Shown here: positions 23,679 to 36,487 of the stretch, in pieces
How positions within the stretch are numbered: position 1 is the first letter of the stretch
How the letters are laid out: each line of letters opens with the position of its first letter
Assembly (NCBI GenBank): GCA_039545355.1
Contig: BCJJ01000002.1
Span: 1,955,518 to 2,019,517 of the forward strand
Reading direction: 5' to 3'
Source of the DNA: Trichosporon coremiiforme
Lineage: Eukaryota > Basidiomycota > Tremellomycetes > Trichosporonales > Trichosporonaceae
Length of the DNA: 64,000 nt
Notes under the pieces: generated by a model
Databases searched by the model: none
Told to the model about the DNA's origin: nothing
The model's input: the letters and a program-made list of their open reading frames with translations, nothing else
Translations under genes and position numbers: made by a program

Positions 23679-26600
23679 GGCCGGCGCGCTGGGCCTGTGC
23701 GGAGATCGACTCGGAGGAAGGAAGGGGAGGGGAGGGGAGGAGGGGAGAGTCGGAGGGGTCGTCAACGGGCGGAATGGCGGATGATGGAACGACGAAAGAC
23801 AGGACGATTGGAAGACAAGAGTCGTGAGTCGGTTGGTCGGGTGTGGGTGGTTTGGTTTGATGCGAATTGTCGTGATTTGCTGTTTCGGGTTACTGGAAAG
23901 TACAAGATGGGTTACTAGGCCGTTGGCTGGCCGCGTAGTCGTGGGTTAATGGGTTTGGCTTTGCAGGGTGCTTGGGTGACTGGGGGTTCGCGGGTGACGG
24001 GCGTCGGGTCGGTGACGGAGGAAGGTGTCGAGTGAATGGTGGAGGTAGAGGGTGCTACGGCGGTTAGGAAGGATGCTGCTACGAGCTACAATGGAATGGC
24101 GAATGCTGTGAGCAGGGATACCAAGGCTTAGCGAGTGAGAGTGAGAAGAGATCGGCTCGGAAGCTTGTTTCAGCCAGCAGCCAGCCCATCAAATCGACTT
24201 GAGTAAGAGTGTTACACCTCTGGCCTTCTCTCTCTCTCTCTACCGCTCGGCTTATACACGTCCACCATGCCCGGGGGCGAGCCTGTTAGGTCTGTTGACG
24301 CCGGCACAGAGCCTCGCGCTCAGGGAGAGCTAGCTCTTTTTCAGGCTGCGTTCAGGCGCGCTGACCTCTGACCTGCCCTCTGGGTGGCGACCGAGCTGAC
24401 GAACTGACACAGTCGTACTCGAGGGGCATGAGCACCGCACCCGTTCTCGCCAGTGACAGCCCTGCCGGAGATTTACAACGCTCGCTGGGAACGTTGTGCC
24501 CAGCACACGGAGTTAAGGTTCTGACTGCTCCCCAGGATGAGTGCCGGGTGGTGTTCCACTTGAGCGACAGTCTCTGCAACATGGATCCAAGGGTCGTTGT
24601 CGACCCGAAACGGCCGTGTGCATTCAGCAAGGGCGCTGGTATGGCTTGGAATGCAGGGTGTGACCCAGGGTCACGACGCCATACCTGAGGTAACCTGCTG
24701 TTTTGCCACGCCTACCAGCGCAGGCTAAGCTTCCAGCTGTCCTTCTGTGATGCGAGTTGAGTAGTTGCATGCACACTGGGCAATGTTGACCTTCGACCTC
24801 CGTAAGGGTGCAATCGCGACGTCTTGCTGCTTGCTGTTCTTCGTGTCGGATTCAGAGGTGACATTTGGTAATGATGAATGGTGGGCCAAGCGTCCAGGTT
24901 CTGGCAGAGCTCTAACGAGGTACCACGCGACGCACCACGCGACGCACCACGCGACGCACCGCGCGCTGGGCGCTAGTGGGTCGTACGGGCCGTTCACCGG
25001 CGAGCTCCGTCTCGTTCCTTGTCACCGGCTCTGTCGCAAACACACATAGCAAACTTGGCAAGGCATACAACCCGTTGCCTGTTCTGTCGATCTGCCATGC
25101 AAACATGCCCGCCATGCCCGCCCCGGCTGTCCCTCGCTCCGTTCCCAAGATCACATTTGACTTTGCGCGCACACAAAGACCTTGGCCGTGGCTGTTCTTG
25201 GATTCGGTACGTGTTCTGTACGTGATCGCCCTTCTGTGTCTGGAAGGCTAAAACTGTGGCACCGCGTGTTTCATGTATGCAATCGCCCGTGGCTTCTGCG
25301 CTCCAGACTTTGGGCTCGAGATATCGAGATTCTGCCAATGGCCAGTGGGACAGCTTCTGCAATGGATAGGCTGCGCACGCTGCACTGCATGTCCCACTCG
25401 GAGAGCGCGTCAGCCTGCACCTCGGTCATGGCCACCGCCAACGGAGTCGCGCACCATGCAGCACCAACCAGCCTGCATCATAGCTTGCAGGTCAAGTTCT
25501 GGAACCCGTTCCGTGCAATTCATTTCGGATTGGGTTCAAGTCACTCATGTCCTTGGCCTGCTTCCGTATTCTGCAATGTTTGCATTTTCGCGTTGACAGT
25601 TAGCTTTCATGTTGTTGTCAATACAGCACCGCCGAGCTCCTGGCAGGACCACGCCACTGAATGCATGTCCTCCTATCCTCTTCCGGAGAATGTTGCTTCT
25701 TCGAGATCCCCGTCTCGCCGTTGGACAGAAGACGAAGGGTAGGACCCCGGCTAATCTGCTCGCCGGCTCTTTCTAGCGCCCCAGTCTTTAGTCATCGAGA
25801 GAGAGTGCGACTTGGCGAGGACCTGTCACCAACTCGACGACGATCACAAAGAGGTCTTGCGTACGTTCATGTCATGTCAAGAGAGGCGCCGCGTACGCCG
25901 AGTGTAGGTGTGTGCATGTGCCTGGAGGGTCGCTGTGGCTGCTTGTGGGTGTGCTCGGCACGGTCGGGAATAGAGTTAATGGCAGCGTGCAGAGCAGTAG
26001 GGGGCGAGGCGAGGTCTCTGACGTCATCGCCGGCTGGCAGGCAGGCCAGGCAGGCTGATGGCGATGATCTCCATTAGGAAGGTGGCGAGGAGAGATTGAA
26101 TCCTAATTGAGTTCCAGGGACAGACTGAACTTTTTGTAATGAGACATTAGGCGAAGCGACGAATCACCAACATGGATGGCATATGACGCCCGTGCAGTTC
26201 TCATCATGTCGCTCGTCGTATGTCGTACGCTCAATGTCGGAACGACGTCGCTGCCCTCGCCCTCTGATCGGACGCCAGTGTCAGCATGCATGAGCAGCTG
26301 TCAACGAGCTCTGGTCTTGGGCGGGTATGAAGAGGAGGGCGGGCAGCCTCACTGCCTCTCAACTTTGCCGGGCGCTGGGCTGTGGGATGCAGGAGCCCTG
26401 TGGTTCCTCGGGCCTGCCGCCTGGCGCCGGCGCCGCTGCTCACTCAGGCATCCAACCAACCAATACAATACAGCTTGTTCCCTGCTCCCTGCGCGGCCCA
26501 CATCCATCATCGCCGTCACCGTCCCCATCCCCCGGTCCTTCATCCATCCCCTCATTCGACCCTCAGCCCTTCCTCTCATCAACGACCGACCAACCTGACT

Positions 26601-27508
26601 TCGACCTGACCTCGACAACTGACTGACCCTCACTCCACACCCACATGCTACTTTCCCTCGTTGCATAGCATTCACCAAACACACCGCCAAAAGAGGACAC
26701 TCGTCCTTGTCACGACTTTCCTTGACCATCCGACCCAACAGATCACGAGACAAGTGTGCAAGGACGCACCCATCAGTCATTGGCCACCTGTCGATCAACA
26801 TCAACCTTCATTACCCACCAAACGTCCATCTTCGCCTCTTCTGGACACCTTACCCCGGCGCCCCTCCCCTTCCCCTCACGCGCGCCCATACACCTGCGCG
26901 CCATCGATACATACCCTCGGACTAGCCTGCACCACGAGCAGTCGGCGACCCGCCCCTCAGCCCTCAGCCCTCAGCAAGCGACGGTTGACATACGTCATTT
27001 TGAGCATAGCTTGCCGCAAGTGAGAGACCCGCGACCCTCGACCCTTGGCTTGACACTTCGACCCCACCGGCACCCAGGACCCAAGACCCAGGCCTTTTTT
27101 GGCTCCACACACCTAAGTCCTCAAGTCCTCAGTTCGGTATCCTACCATCCTCCCGCACCCGCACCCGCACTCCGACATTACATTGTCGTCACCACACAAC
27201 ACGGAGTCGTCGTCGTCGTCCTCCTCCTCCTTCTTAGCCACTCACTTTCTTTCTCTCACGTCAATTGCATCTGTCCAACACACATCTCGCCGTCCCCATC
27301 CACTTATCACACTCCCGCCCTCAGCACCGCACCATTCTCGACTCGGAACCGATAGTACCTCGTTCTCCGGCCATCCGGCCCATCCATCCACCCGACCAAC
27401 CACCCATTCCACCATTCCCGCTAGCCTCAAACCAGCTGCAGCTTTTCCTGCAAGTCTGTAAACAACCGCTGCGACAACCGCAACCACACACGCCAGCCCA
27501 CCGCCACC
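23679..27508. other. 3.8-kb spacer with long pyrimidine-rich leader before the 27509 gene
   Basis: No gene is supported between the RhoGEF start and the ATG at 27509. A 12-bp unit ACCACGCGACGC is repeated three times at about 24922-24957. From about 26460 to 27500 the plus strand is strongly C/T/A-rich and poor in G, with runs such as CCATCATCG and CCACCC. That fits the promoter and 5' leader of the downstream gene. Apparent ORFs in this part are Pro/Ser/His/Thr-rich products of the skewed composition. Confidence 0.55.
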
Positions 27509-30373
27509 ATGGTCGGGCTGCTGGGCCGACCGTCAAGGTCATACAAGGATGTTGAGCACAATGTCAACGGCCTCGCCCCCGCCGGCTCTCGCCCGTACTC
27601 GGCGGGGATCGGCGAGCCTCAACCATCCACCAACAAGCTCACCAAGCGAGCTCCGTCTGGCACCGGAGGCTACACCGTGAAGACGTACCGACCTTGTGAG
27701 TAGCGTGGAGGGAGTGACCAGGGGGTGGCTTCTTCCCTGGGCGCCGCGCCATGAAGGCTGGACAAACTGACATGACAGCTCTCACGGAAATGCACTTCAA
27801 GCGCCAGCAAATGCATGACCCATTCTCGACGTCTGCGTTCAACCTCGGGCGGAAAAACAAGGAGCAGGCGCGGGCAGGACAGCGAGCCGAGCTAGACCAC
27901 ATCCTGGAACCGGGCTACAAGTCGAGCTTCAACTATGACGACGAGTCGACCAGCGTCGCCGGCCCCAGTCGGTTGTCTTCGGCTCGCACCGCTGGTGGTC
28001 TCAGTGCCCTGTCGCGAAGAACGAAGGACAAGCTGAACGGCGAGGACAACATTCACCGCTCGGGTTCGGCAGCCAGCTTCGCGAACGGGAATGCCGCCGG
28101 AGGGGCAAAGAAGTCGGGTGTGTATCTCGACGCCACCGGGCGGCTGCACGACACCGAGTACGACCCGTTCGCGGGCGTGGCTGAGCTGTCGCGACGTCGG
28201 TCGAGGCGCCGAGGAGCGATGCGGAATCGACGCAACTCGGCGAGCTCGAGCGACACGACGTCGTCGAGTGAGGAGTCTGGCCATGGACGGGGCGCGCGGA
28301 CACTGTCTCGCGGCTCGATGACCGATGATCCAGACCGCGACCGGGAAGAGATCCGGAGACGGCTGGACCAGGAACGCCGCAAGTTAGACGAGGTCTCGGG
28401 GTATGCGGCCGCCCGTCGCAGAAGCATGATGAGTGACCGAGCCAGCGGCCACCACAGCGGAAGAGGGACGCCCAGTGTGCGGTCTGGCTACGAGGACACT
28501 GGCTCGCTGCACCCCAGCATCGCGCCGTCGGGCATGACGTCCGTGACTAACGGCCGCACACCCCGGGCAACCGAGCCTTCGCCGTTATCCCCGACGCTGT
28601 CCAAGTCAAGCAAGGCGCAGAGCGCCGTGTCCGGCGGCTCCGGCGCCAGTTCTCGGGCAGCCGAGTCGCAAAAGAGTGTAGAGGACTCACCCCGCAAGCA
28701 TACGGAAACTGTTCACTCCTCAATGCCCCGCACCCAGCGCTCGGCGTCTGACCGGACCATCACGCAGAAGTTGAAGGACCTCGGGCAGGCGCAGGACTCT
28801 GGGAACATCTCGGACGACGAGGCCGAGGGCGACGACGGCTTCCAGGACGCCACCGACGATGTGAACCACGTCGAAGAGGAGGGCGCCGTCGAGGAGGAGC
28901 AGCCGCCGCCGAGCTACGAGAGCCACCAGCCGCCGCCCCAACCCCAGAACGGACGCCAACCCGAGATGGAGGAGGAGGGAAGCGAGCTCGAGTCCGAGGA
29001 GGAGACTGCGTCGCAACTGGATCGGGAGCGCGACATGCGGCTTCACGAGCCGCAGATGGAGCGCATCACGTCGCTCCAGTCGCCGCCGTCACATGAGCCG
29101 ATCCGGCGTGTGCACTCGCATTCCCAGGCGCCCTCGCACCCGAAACATCCTCGATCGGTGTCGTCGAAGGGCCGACTCGAGCGCCCCCCTGGCCCTGCGC
29201 GGACACAGTCGCACGACTACGAGCAACGCCCGCTGTACGCCGAGGTCGACATGGTGCGCGAGCTGCCGCTGCTGAAGCCGCGGCCGGCGAAGCAGCACTC
29301 CCAGGAAGCGGCCATCGAGGTCATCAAGACGTACACGCGGGAGCCGAGGGAGGCGAGGGAGGCGAAGGAGGCGCCGGCAGTGCCTAACAAGGACAAGGGC
29401 CCGACGCGGGTCACGGGTGGATTCGAGTCGGTACCGCTGCCAAAGCAGCGCGTGACTGGGTTCGAGGCGCCGCGGCGGCCTTCGGGCGCGCCGAGCGGGC
29501 ACTCCATCGCCGCGTCGCACCTCGCGAGCTCGCACCTGGCCGGACGGGCGGGGAGCATCCGTTCCGGTGTCTCGAGTCACTCTGACGACCACGAGCGGAA
29601 GCGCCGCCCGAAGCCTGCCGAGCGTCCGCGCGAGCAGTTGTTTCCCGAGACTCCCGCCCAGATGAAGCGGCGCGAGGAGCGTGAGCGTCGCGAGCTGCGG
29701 AGTGGCAAGACGCCCGCAGGCCGTTTGGCCGCCGACAGCGTTGCGACGAGTAGTCGCTCGCGCATTCTGCCCGAGATCGAGATCGTGGACGACGACGACC
29801 CGCGCATCATCTTCCCCTCCAACGGGCCCTCGACGCACAGCATGGCGCGTGGGCACACGTTCCGCCCCCCGTCGCTGTCGCTGTCCAACTCGCACTTCCC
29901 GGGTGACCACAGTGGGCCGACATCATTGCGCTCCGACCATCGCTTGAACGACGACACGAGCTCGCGCTCCATCGCGTATCACGACAGCAGCAAGGCGCCC
30001 TCGGCCATCATTGAAGAATCAGGCGGCGGATACCTCCCCTCCCGGTGGGCCAGTGGCGACAAGGCCCTCCGCCTGACCGAGGAGGAGAAGGAGAGGTACC
30101 GCCCCCGCGAGTGGGGCGGGCGCAAGGGTGATCTCGGCGGGAGGCCGGACCAGTGGCAGTGAGTAGCAGCGGCGTGACGCGAGCGCAGCGAGCGGAGCGT
30201 CGTCCACGGGGCTCAGCTCGGTGTATCGTATCGCAACAACACCATGCGACAGTGCTGACCCCAGCCCGACCGCGAAGGACGAAGTGAAGCGGGGCGTGAA
30301 GGATCTGTCCACCAACGCCCGCTTCAGCATGTTCCGCGCCAAGAAGAAGCTCCTCAGAAAGGCGGACTGGTAA
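27509..30373 (+). CDS. Uncharacterised disordered protein (891 aa)
   Basis: Three exons join in phase: 27509-27695, 27779-30158 and 30265-30373, for 891 residues. The ATG sits in a strong CCACCATGG context. The N-terminus (MVGLLGRPSRSYKDVEHNVN, then LTEMHFKRQQMHDPFSTSAF) and a short C-terminal basic segment from the last exon (VKRGVKDLSTNARFSMFRAK, then KKLLRKADW) look ordered and may be conserved. The middle is Ser/Arg/Pro/Glu-rich, with a likely coiled-coil patch (REEIRRRLDQERRKLDEVS), an acidic segment (around SDDEAEGDDGFQDATDD) and many Ser-Arg pairs. No enzyme motif, signal peptide or membrane helix is visible, and I do not recognise the family. Without the third exon a predicted protein would stop at 803 codons and lose the basic tail. 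Confidence 0.8.
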
Positions 30374-33068
30374 ACCCCCAGGCGGACTGGTGACTCCCCC
30401 CTACACTCGTTGACGTGAGCAGTAAGTAGTAGCCACAGCAACAGCGCCGACGGCACACCGCCTGCCCGGCGAGCATAGACACAATTGCATCTTTAGATTC
30501 GTTCCGACCACATCACTGTCCCTACGCCGAGCCCGCACATGGAGGCAGGCGGTTGCATGTATTTCTTGTTCGAACGTAGCCGCGAGCTGCGAGCGCGGCG
30601 AGCAGCGAGGAGCCACCTGGCTCTGTCTGAGCGGAACCGCGGGGGAGCGAGCGCGAGTAGAGCAGCAACGAGTGAAGTAGTGCCACAAACTCGAAGACGT
30701 CAGATTCCAGACCGAAGTAAGGAAGGGACGAGAGAAGACCGAGCGGTTGGGCAACAGCCAGGCCACACGAGCATGTGGTAGAGATTGTTGGGTACGAGTG
30801 CTCGAAGGCAGTGCAGCTCCGCGGCTTGGCAACGCGTGGCCGCTACTGTTAGCCCGGAGCCGGCGTCCTTCGACTCATCTGGTGTTCGGCACGGCGCCCG
30901 GAACTGGTGAGTGTGGGAGGATGTGTCTGTGCGTCCGGTGGAGCTCGGTCCGAGGGGAGGAGAGGCGCTCGGCAGGCACCGTCCCTGTGATCAGTGATCA
31001 CGGAGCGGGGGAGACGGCGGCCTCGGCGGTCTCGGCGGCCGTGCTCGCGCTCGTACTCTTGCTCGTCCTCGTGCTCGTGCTCCGTCTGTGCTGCCGCGGT
31101 GGATGATCTATCGGAGGATTTCCGAGAGTTCAGGCGAGAGTTTAGCCGTGGTGAGCGCCCAGACCAGACCTTTCACGGTCGTGGCCAGGCTCTCGTCGGA
31201 CTTTTGGCCAGACTGACACCGCACTACTATGCGACCGGTGTTCTGTCGGGAAGATGGGAGACGATCCAACGAATCTGACGAGCTCAGTGCACTTAATCCC
31301 GCGCTCTCCTCTTGGCATGGAAGATCGTGAAGATCGTCTCGACCATCTCCTCCCAGTCAGTCATCTCAAGGGAACGAGCAACTCGCGTGGCGAATTCAAG
31401 TCTCGTCTGAGAGTGGTGTGTGATACGACATGAACACCTCGCCGCGCGATGAAGCATGGGCCGGAAGGCTTGGCATGCCGTGTCCTCTTTGGCAGCCTCG
31501 CCCAGCGCAAGACGTCATAACGCGATCTCTTTGGCATCGAAGACACACGTTCGCACCCTCACCCCCTCACATCCTCACTCTCTCCTCTGGGTCTCTGTAT
31601 GAAACTGGCAGCCATGCTGCTCTGCTGTCCGTTGGCTGATGCGGGATACCCGACGAGCTTTGGCAGGTGTCACTGGGGTGAGAGTGTGCCACATCTCTCG
31701 GAACATCATTTAAATAGCGTCTGCGTAGTTTGAATCATACAACCAAACAAAACAGCCCAAAGCAGCCGAAGTAAACCTGCTGATGTTCAGAGCGGGCTCT
31801 GTCGTGTGGCCATTCCTCTCGTATGTCCCTTGGCTCCGACATTGGCTCTCGGAGTCATAGGCTATCGGCGCCGGCGTCCTCGTCCTCGTCTCGAGGCGGC
31901 CTCTAGGGTGTCGGGGGGTCGACGGACCTAAATTACGTCGTCCTTTTTCCTTTTCCCCTGCCTCGTTGGTGATGTAGGGCCATGATCAGCTCCACACTTG
32001 ACTACGCAGTAGTACTCGTGTCCATTCCAGCACGTTTAGGGCCGTTTTCGAGGCGTTATCTGCGTCTTATCTGCACGTTTCGGGCACTCGTTGCTCATCT
32101 CCCGCGAAGACGGCGTGGAGCGGGGAAAGCCACTGGAGTCAGAAGATCAGTCGACTTTGGGTTCCTCGGAGCGTAAGATCCATTTCTCAACTCTCAAAAG
32201 AGGACTGAAGACTGCGGAGTGACTATGCGCTCTACCACCGTGCAAATGCTCTGGACCTGGTTGTCCCAACAAGCATACCTTCTGTCTCTTCTGTCTCTAG
32301 CCTGCGCTTCGTTCGTCATAATCGCGCAGACCTTGTGCCACTGTCTAAGACCTTATGTCAATGAGGGATTAATCTGTACCTCATGCCTTCATCTCGTTCC
32401 TCCTCTGCGGCTTCTGCACGATAGTGCGTCCATGCCCTGCCCTCCAGTTGCTCCAGCTGGACCTGGAACCTGGACCAGCAGGACCAAGGCGGTGCTCGCA
32501 CAGTCAGCAGAGCGTGTCCGTGCATCTCCGCCGGCAATGCAGACGAGGCACCTTGCGGGGTAGATCTCTGCCAAGAGATAGCCCAGATAGCCCCAGGTGT
32601 CATCGTAGCTCTTGCCCTCCTTCCCCTTCCAACTCGGCAAACACAAGGACACTGACAGCTCACAGCGTGAGAGTGACCAGCGATGCAACGGGGGCAGTAT
32701 GCGGGGAGACGCCTGGGAGAAGGGGAAGAGGGGAAGAGATGAAGCCAAGCATGCACACTGTCGCCTTCGAGTCACTTGCACTGACGCTCGCTGAGCCCCG
32801 GGGCCAAGACCCATCCCCGTCAGGCACGCACTGGCTCGATCACTTGCCAAGGCTCCAAGACCCAAGACACTGCCGAGCCCCGCGAGGCTTGGCAAGCGGG
32901 CGGGCGGAGAGGGGGGAATCTCCGCTAGTTGTTGGGTTCCTGGGTTCTGCCCGCACACCGTCCCTTTTCTGCTACGCAAGCGTACACGATGAGCGATGCT
33001 GCGGGCCAGAGGGGCAGAGGGGAAGCTGTTTTCCCCCAGCCTGGTTCCGAGAACTCTGGCACTCTATG

Positions 33069-33155
33069 GTCAGCTGGCTCGCTCCATGGCTCTATGGCTT
33101 GCTCTATGGCTTGCTCTATGGCTCGCTCTATGGCTCGCTCTATGGCTCGTTGGCT
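33069..33155. repeat. 12-bp minisatellite, unit TCTATGGCTCGC
   Basis: Six to seven imperfect tandem units (TCTATGGCTCGC, TCTATGGCTTGC) follow one another. The unit length is divisible by three, so a repetitive frame stays open; it is not a gene. Confidence 0.9.
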
Positions 33156-33877
33156 CACATCGTCAGTAAATCACGCAGACGAAGCATCCCCACATGCTCC
33201 ATTCCGCACATTACCGGATGCCTTTCCCCTTCCGGTCCCTCATCACGTACCCTACGAATCAACATGAGACCCGCACATACTATGCACCGCGGCTATCTGA
33301 GTGCCCGTCAAGTACACAAATTTAGTGCACACGAAAAGCCGGCGCAGCCTTGGTTCCGGCAGACCGGCAGACCGGCAGACAGAAACTACAGGCTGACGGA
33401 CGCACACGGCCGTGAACATTACACCGCTTTACACTGCGGGCGTGCTTTATCGACTGCGCGCGCTGTGGGCTCTGCTCTGGGGGATGTCCATGTCCGTGTC
33501 CGTCTGCCCGATGGGCTGCGAGCGATCTGCGTGGGAGCTGGGAGACAACGACGTAGACACTTGTACTTGAGCTTGCACTTGAGCTTGTGCTTTGCGTACA
33601 CTTTGCGTACTTCGCTTGGACGCTCATACGGCCGCTCGTACGGGGACTGTAGGCTGACTGATAAGAGGACGGGCGCTGGCGCTGGCGCTGGCTGGTTGAA
33701 GGGACAGACAGTGGTGACCCACGCGGAGTGATTTTCCAATCCTGACCCAGAGCCAGAGCAAAATTAATCCCGCCCCCTGCCCGCATGCACTCAGACCCAG
33801 GCTAGGCCTCGGGACGCAGTGCCGGGGCTTTAGACTGAAGGAACGCTCAGGGCACAACCTCGCGCACGTCGGGGCCA

Positions 33878-33914
33878 GAGACTGTCCAGAGACTGTCCAG
33901 AGACTGTCCAGAGA
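33878..33914. repeat. 11-bp minisatellite, unit AGAGACTGTCC
   Basis: Three consecutive units end 14 bp before the first GCCAAG of the cluster upstream of Rim101. Confidence 0.9.
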
Positions 33915-33927
33915 ATGGCCACACGGC

Positions 33928-34000
33928 GCCAAGGAGCCAAGACTGCCAAGTCACTCCTTGGCTCTTGGCATCCGTGGTCCCAGGCCAAGACACAGCCAAG
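33928..34000. promoter_or_regulatory. Cluster of seven GCCAAG (PacC/Rim101 consensus) sites upstream of Rim101
   Basis: GCCAAG occurs at 33928-33933, 33936-33941, 33945-33950, 33984-33989 and 33995-34000, and its complement CTTGGC at 33957-33962 and 33964-33969. GCCARG is the established binding site of fungal PacC/Rim101 zinc-finger factors. The cluster lies about 330-400 bp before the start codon of the Rim101 homologue in this window. The inference is direct autoregulation. Five further copies are spread over 32570-32893. Confidence 0.75.
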
Positions 34001-34330
34001 ACAACTCCCCTCAACTCCCCTCTCATTCCTCTCATCCCTCTCAGAACCACTTAACCAACCCGTTCCTCCATACCACCCGCTTTCCCCCCTTTCGTCTTCG
34101 TCTTCTCTCTCTTCTTTTCACATCTTCACTTCTCATCTCGTGTCACATCTCGACACCACGCACAACTACACAACTACACTCCGCGACACCTCACTCCGAC
34201 TTTGACATCTCTGTCTTCACCGACTGGACACTTTTCACCGACCCACTTGGCCGTCGCCGCCGACTCCAACCTCCGACCCCCCACGTCCACGCCAAAGCCA
34301 ACGCCCACGCCCACGGCAGGCACACCCACC

Positions 34331-36487
34331 ATGTCCACCTACCCCTCTCTACCCAATCCAAACTACCTCCATCCGACCACCGCAGGGTCAGACTCGGCAT
34401 CCAGCGTCGACCCCTTGACCCCTAAGAGCGCCGGGACGCCTGGCCGCCCGTCACCGTCGGACAATGAGCGCGACGAGCTCGACGACGACACCAGGCCCCA
34501 GCAGCGGGCCCCCGTCATCAACGATCCCGGAATCGACTGCAAGTGGAAGGACTGCACCTATGTCGCCCCAGGCCCCGAGGACCTGTACACCCATCTGTGC
34601 GAGACGCACATTGGCCGCAAGAGCACCAACAATCTCTGCCTGACATGCGGCTGGGAGGGATGCGGCGTCAAGTGCGTCAAGCGCGACCACATCACGTCGC
34701 ATCTCCGCGTGCACACGCCACTGAAGCCCCACCCGTGCTCCGTGTGCGGCAAGACGTTCAAGCGCCCCCAGGACCTGAAGAAGCACGAGCGCATCCACAC
34801 CCAGGAGCACCACCAGCTGCACAAGCTCTCCAAGGCTACGACGTCAAGCGACCCAGAGTTCAACAGCCGTTTTCCCTCATCGATGAACCGGGATGGCGAT
34901 CGCCGCCATTCGCCCGCTGGCTCCCTCTCCCCGGGCTCGTCGCCCAACAACCCGACCTCGCCCTATGACCACGCCCACCTTGGCGGCTTGCACAGCGGCC
35001 GCGGCGTCCCTTCACCCTCCGTCCTCGCCGCACTCCACAAGAAGCAGCACGAGGAACTCGTCGCCCACCAGCAGCGCGAGCTCATCGCCCTCCAGCAGCT
35101 CGCGTACCAGCAGCAGCAGAGCTCGGCGTACGCCGCCCAGCTCGCGACCGAGGCGCTCGGTGCCAAGGGCATGAAGCGCGGTGCCGGCGAGGCCTTTGAC
35201 ACCTTTGTTGAGGACATGAAGAAGCGCAAGATGGAGCCCGTGTACGACCTCGACATGATCTCGCGCCTGAACTCGCTGATGCCTCCCGGATTGCCTTCCG
35301 GTTACGGCGGTCTCGGCGGCGGACTCGGCGGTGCCGGCTTCCCCTCGGCCGGCTCTTCGTTCGCGTACCCCTCCCTCTCTTCTCTCGGCAGCATGGGCCA
35401 GAACGGCATGGGTTCGTCTCCACTCCCCATCCCCGAGATCCGCACCGAGGCCGATCTCGCGCTCTTCAACCAGTTTATGGTCTCGCTCGGCCGTGAAGCG
35501 ACCACGGGCGCTCTGCCGATGGAGCAGGCGTCGTCTGCCTCCGCCTCGTCCATCTCGCGGACCTCGTTGTCCCCCGTGTCGGAGAACTCGCCGATCGAGG
35601 ACCTGTTCAACCCGTCCGAGCTTGCTTCTCTCGGCCTCGCCGGCATGCCCGGTATCCCGAACAGCAGCTCGCCGCCGATCGCGGCGTCGCTGCCCAACAA
35701 CGGCATGTCCCTCGGCGGACTCTACCCCTCGCTCGACCAGCTGGACGCCGTCCGCCCTCGGGCCGCGAGCGTCAGTGAGAGCGAGAGCCGCAACCGCCCG
35801 ATTGCGGGTCTCCCGCGCGCTGGCTCCGTCTCGGGACCGACGTCGCGCCTCGCCAACCTGTCCAACCTCGCGTCTCTCCCCGAGGCGTGGATGGGCTCAA
35901 ACAACGAGCAGAACTTTGCCTCGTTCGACAGTCTCGGCGCGCGCTCGCGTTCCTCTGTTCAGGCGGCCACGCTCGCGCCCCGCGACTTCTACAAGCGGAC
36001 CTACCGCCACATTGCTCCTTTGGGAGCAGCGCCGAACCACCGCGAGAGCGCGGAGCGCACAGGCGCGCAAGACAGCGACAGCGATGAGAGCGAGAGCTCG
36101 ACCGAGCTGCCGGGCCGTATCGCAGGCGACGAGCGGCTCAAGCTGCCCGCCTTGGGCGCGGCGGAGGAGCAGCAGACCGCCCTGCCAAGCTTAAAGGCGC
36201 TCACCACGCGGCGCGATCTCAGCCCCGCCCGCCATCCCCCGGCCAAGCGGCACACGGATGACACGCTGATCCACGGCGTGAAGCGACTCGAGCTTGAGGA
36301 CCGCCGTCGTGGCGAGTCGCCGGCTACGAGCACGAGCACGAGCTCGGAGCCCGCGAACGATGTGCAGGAGATGCGCAGGCGGCACGCGGCACTCATCAAG
36401 GCGTGGCTCGTCGCTGTCAACCTCGAGTTTAAGAAGAGGTCGCTGGACAAGGCCCAGGTACCTATCCCGGTTGCTGCGGCGGCGTAA
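34331..36487 (+). CDS. RIM101: pH-response transcription factor Rim101/PacC
   Basis: A single exon of 718 residues. The ATG at 34331 (CCACCATGTCC) is the first in frame; the frame is open further upstream but has no other ATG. Three C2H2 fingers occupy about residues 70-157: [20 protein letters not shown] with its following [26 protein letters not shown] with SHLRVHT, and [20 protein letters not shown]. The arrangement and the linker HTPLKPHPC are diagnostic of PacC/Rim101. The factor is activated at neutral-alkaline pH by C-terminal proteolysis through the Rim pathway and binds GCCARG. After the fingers are a Gln/Ala-rich helix, a basic [19 protein letters not shown] stretch (a possible nuclear signal), Ser/Pro-rich regions and a C-terminal helix ([20 protein letters not shown]). 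The upstream GCCAAG cluster suggests self-regulation. Confidence 0.95.
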   Translation: MSTYPSLPNPNYLHPTTAGSDSASSVDPLTPKSAGTPGRPSPSDNERDELDDDTRPQQRAPVINDPGIDCKWKDCTYVAPGPEDLYTHLCETHIGRKSTNNLCLTCGWEGCGVKCVKRDHITSHLRVHTPLKPHPCSVCGKTFKRPQDLKKHERIHTQEHHQLHKLSKATTSSDPEFNSRFPSSMNRDGDRRHSPAGSLSPGSSPNNPTSPYDHAHLGGLHSGRGVPSPSVLAALHKKQHEELVAHQQRELIALQQLAYQQQQSSAYAAQLATEALGAKGMKRGAGEAFDTFVEDMKKRKMEPVYDLDMISRLNSLMPPGLPSGYGGLGGGLGGAGFPSAGSSFAYPSLSSLGSMGQNGMGSSPLPIPEIRTEADLALFNQFMVSLGREATTGALPMEQASSASASSISRTSLSPVSENSPIEDLFNPSELASLGLAGMPGIPNSSSPPIAASLPNNGMSLGGLYPSLDQLDAVRPRAASVSESESRNRPIAGLPRAGSVSGPTSRLANLSNLASLPEAWMGSNNEQNFASFDSLGARSRSSVQAATLAPRDFYKRTYRHIAPLGAAPNHRESAERTGAQDSDSDESESSTELPGRIAGDERLKLPALGAAEEQQTALPSLKALTTRRDLSPARHPPAKRHTDDTLIHGVKRLELEDRRRGESPATSTSTSSEPANDVQEMRRRHAALIKAWLVAVNLEFKKRSLDKAQVPIPVAAAA

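Larger units (their letters stand above)
30374..34330. other. 4-kb spacer upstream of Rim101
   Basis: No gene is supported. Just after the upstream gene's stop the sequence GGCGGACTGGT is duplicated. Further on are a 12-bp minisatellite (33069-33155), an 8-bp unit GGCAGACC near 33356-33379, an 11-bp minisatellite (about 33878-33914) and then the GCCAAG cluster (33928-34000). About 34001-34330 is C/T/A-rich, like other leaders in this window. One plus-strand ORF near 30747-31106 ends in a Leu/Val run but arises from CTCGTG-type simple sequence. Confidence 0.55.

Noticed and set aside
30747..31106. ORF ending in a Leu/Val-rich membrane-like tail
   Set aside because: The tail comes from CTCGTG/CTCGTC simple sequence and the rest is chance-like.
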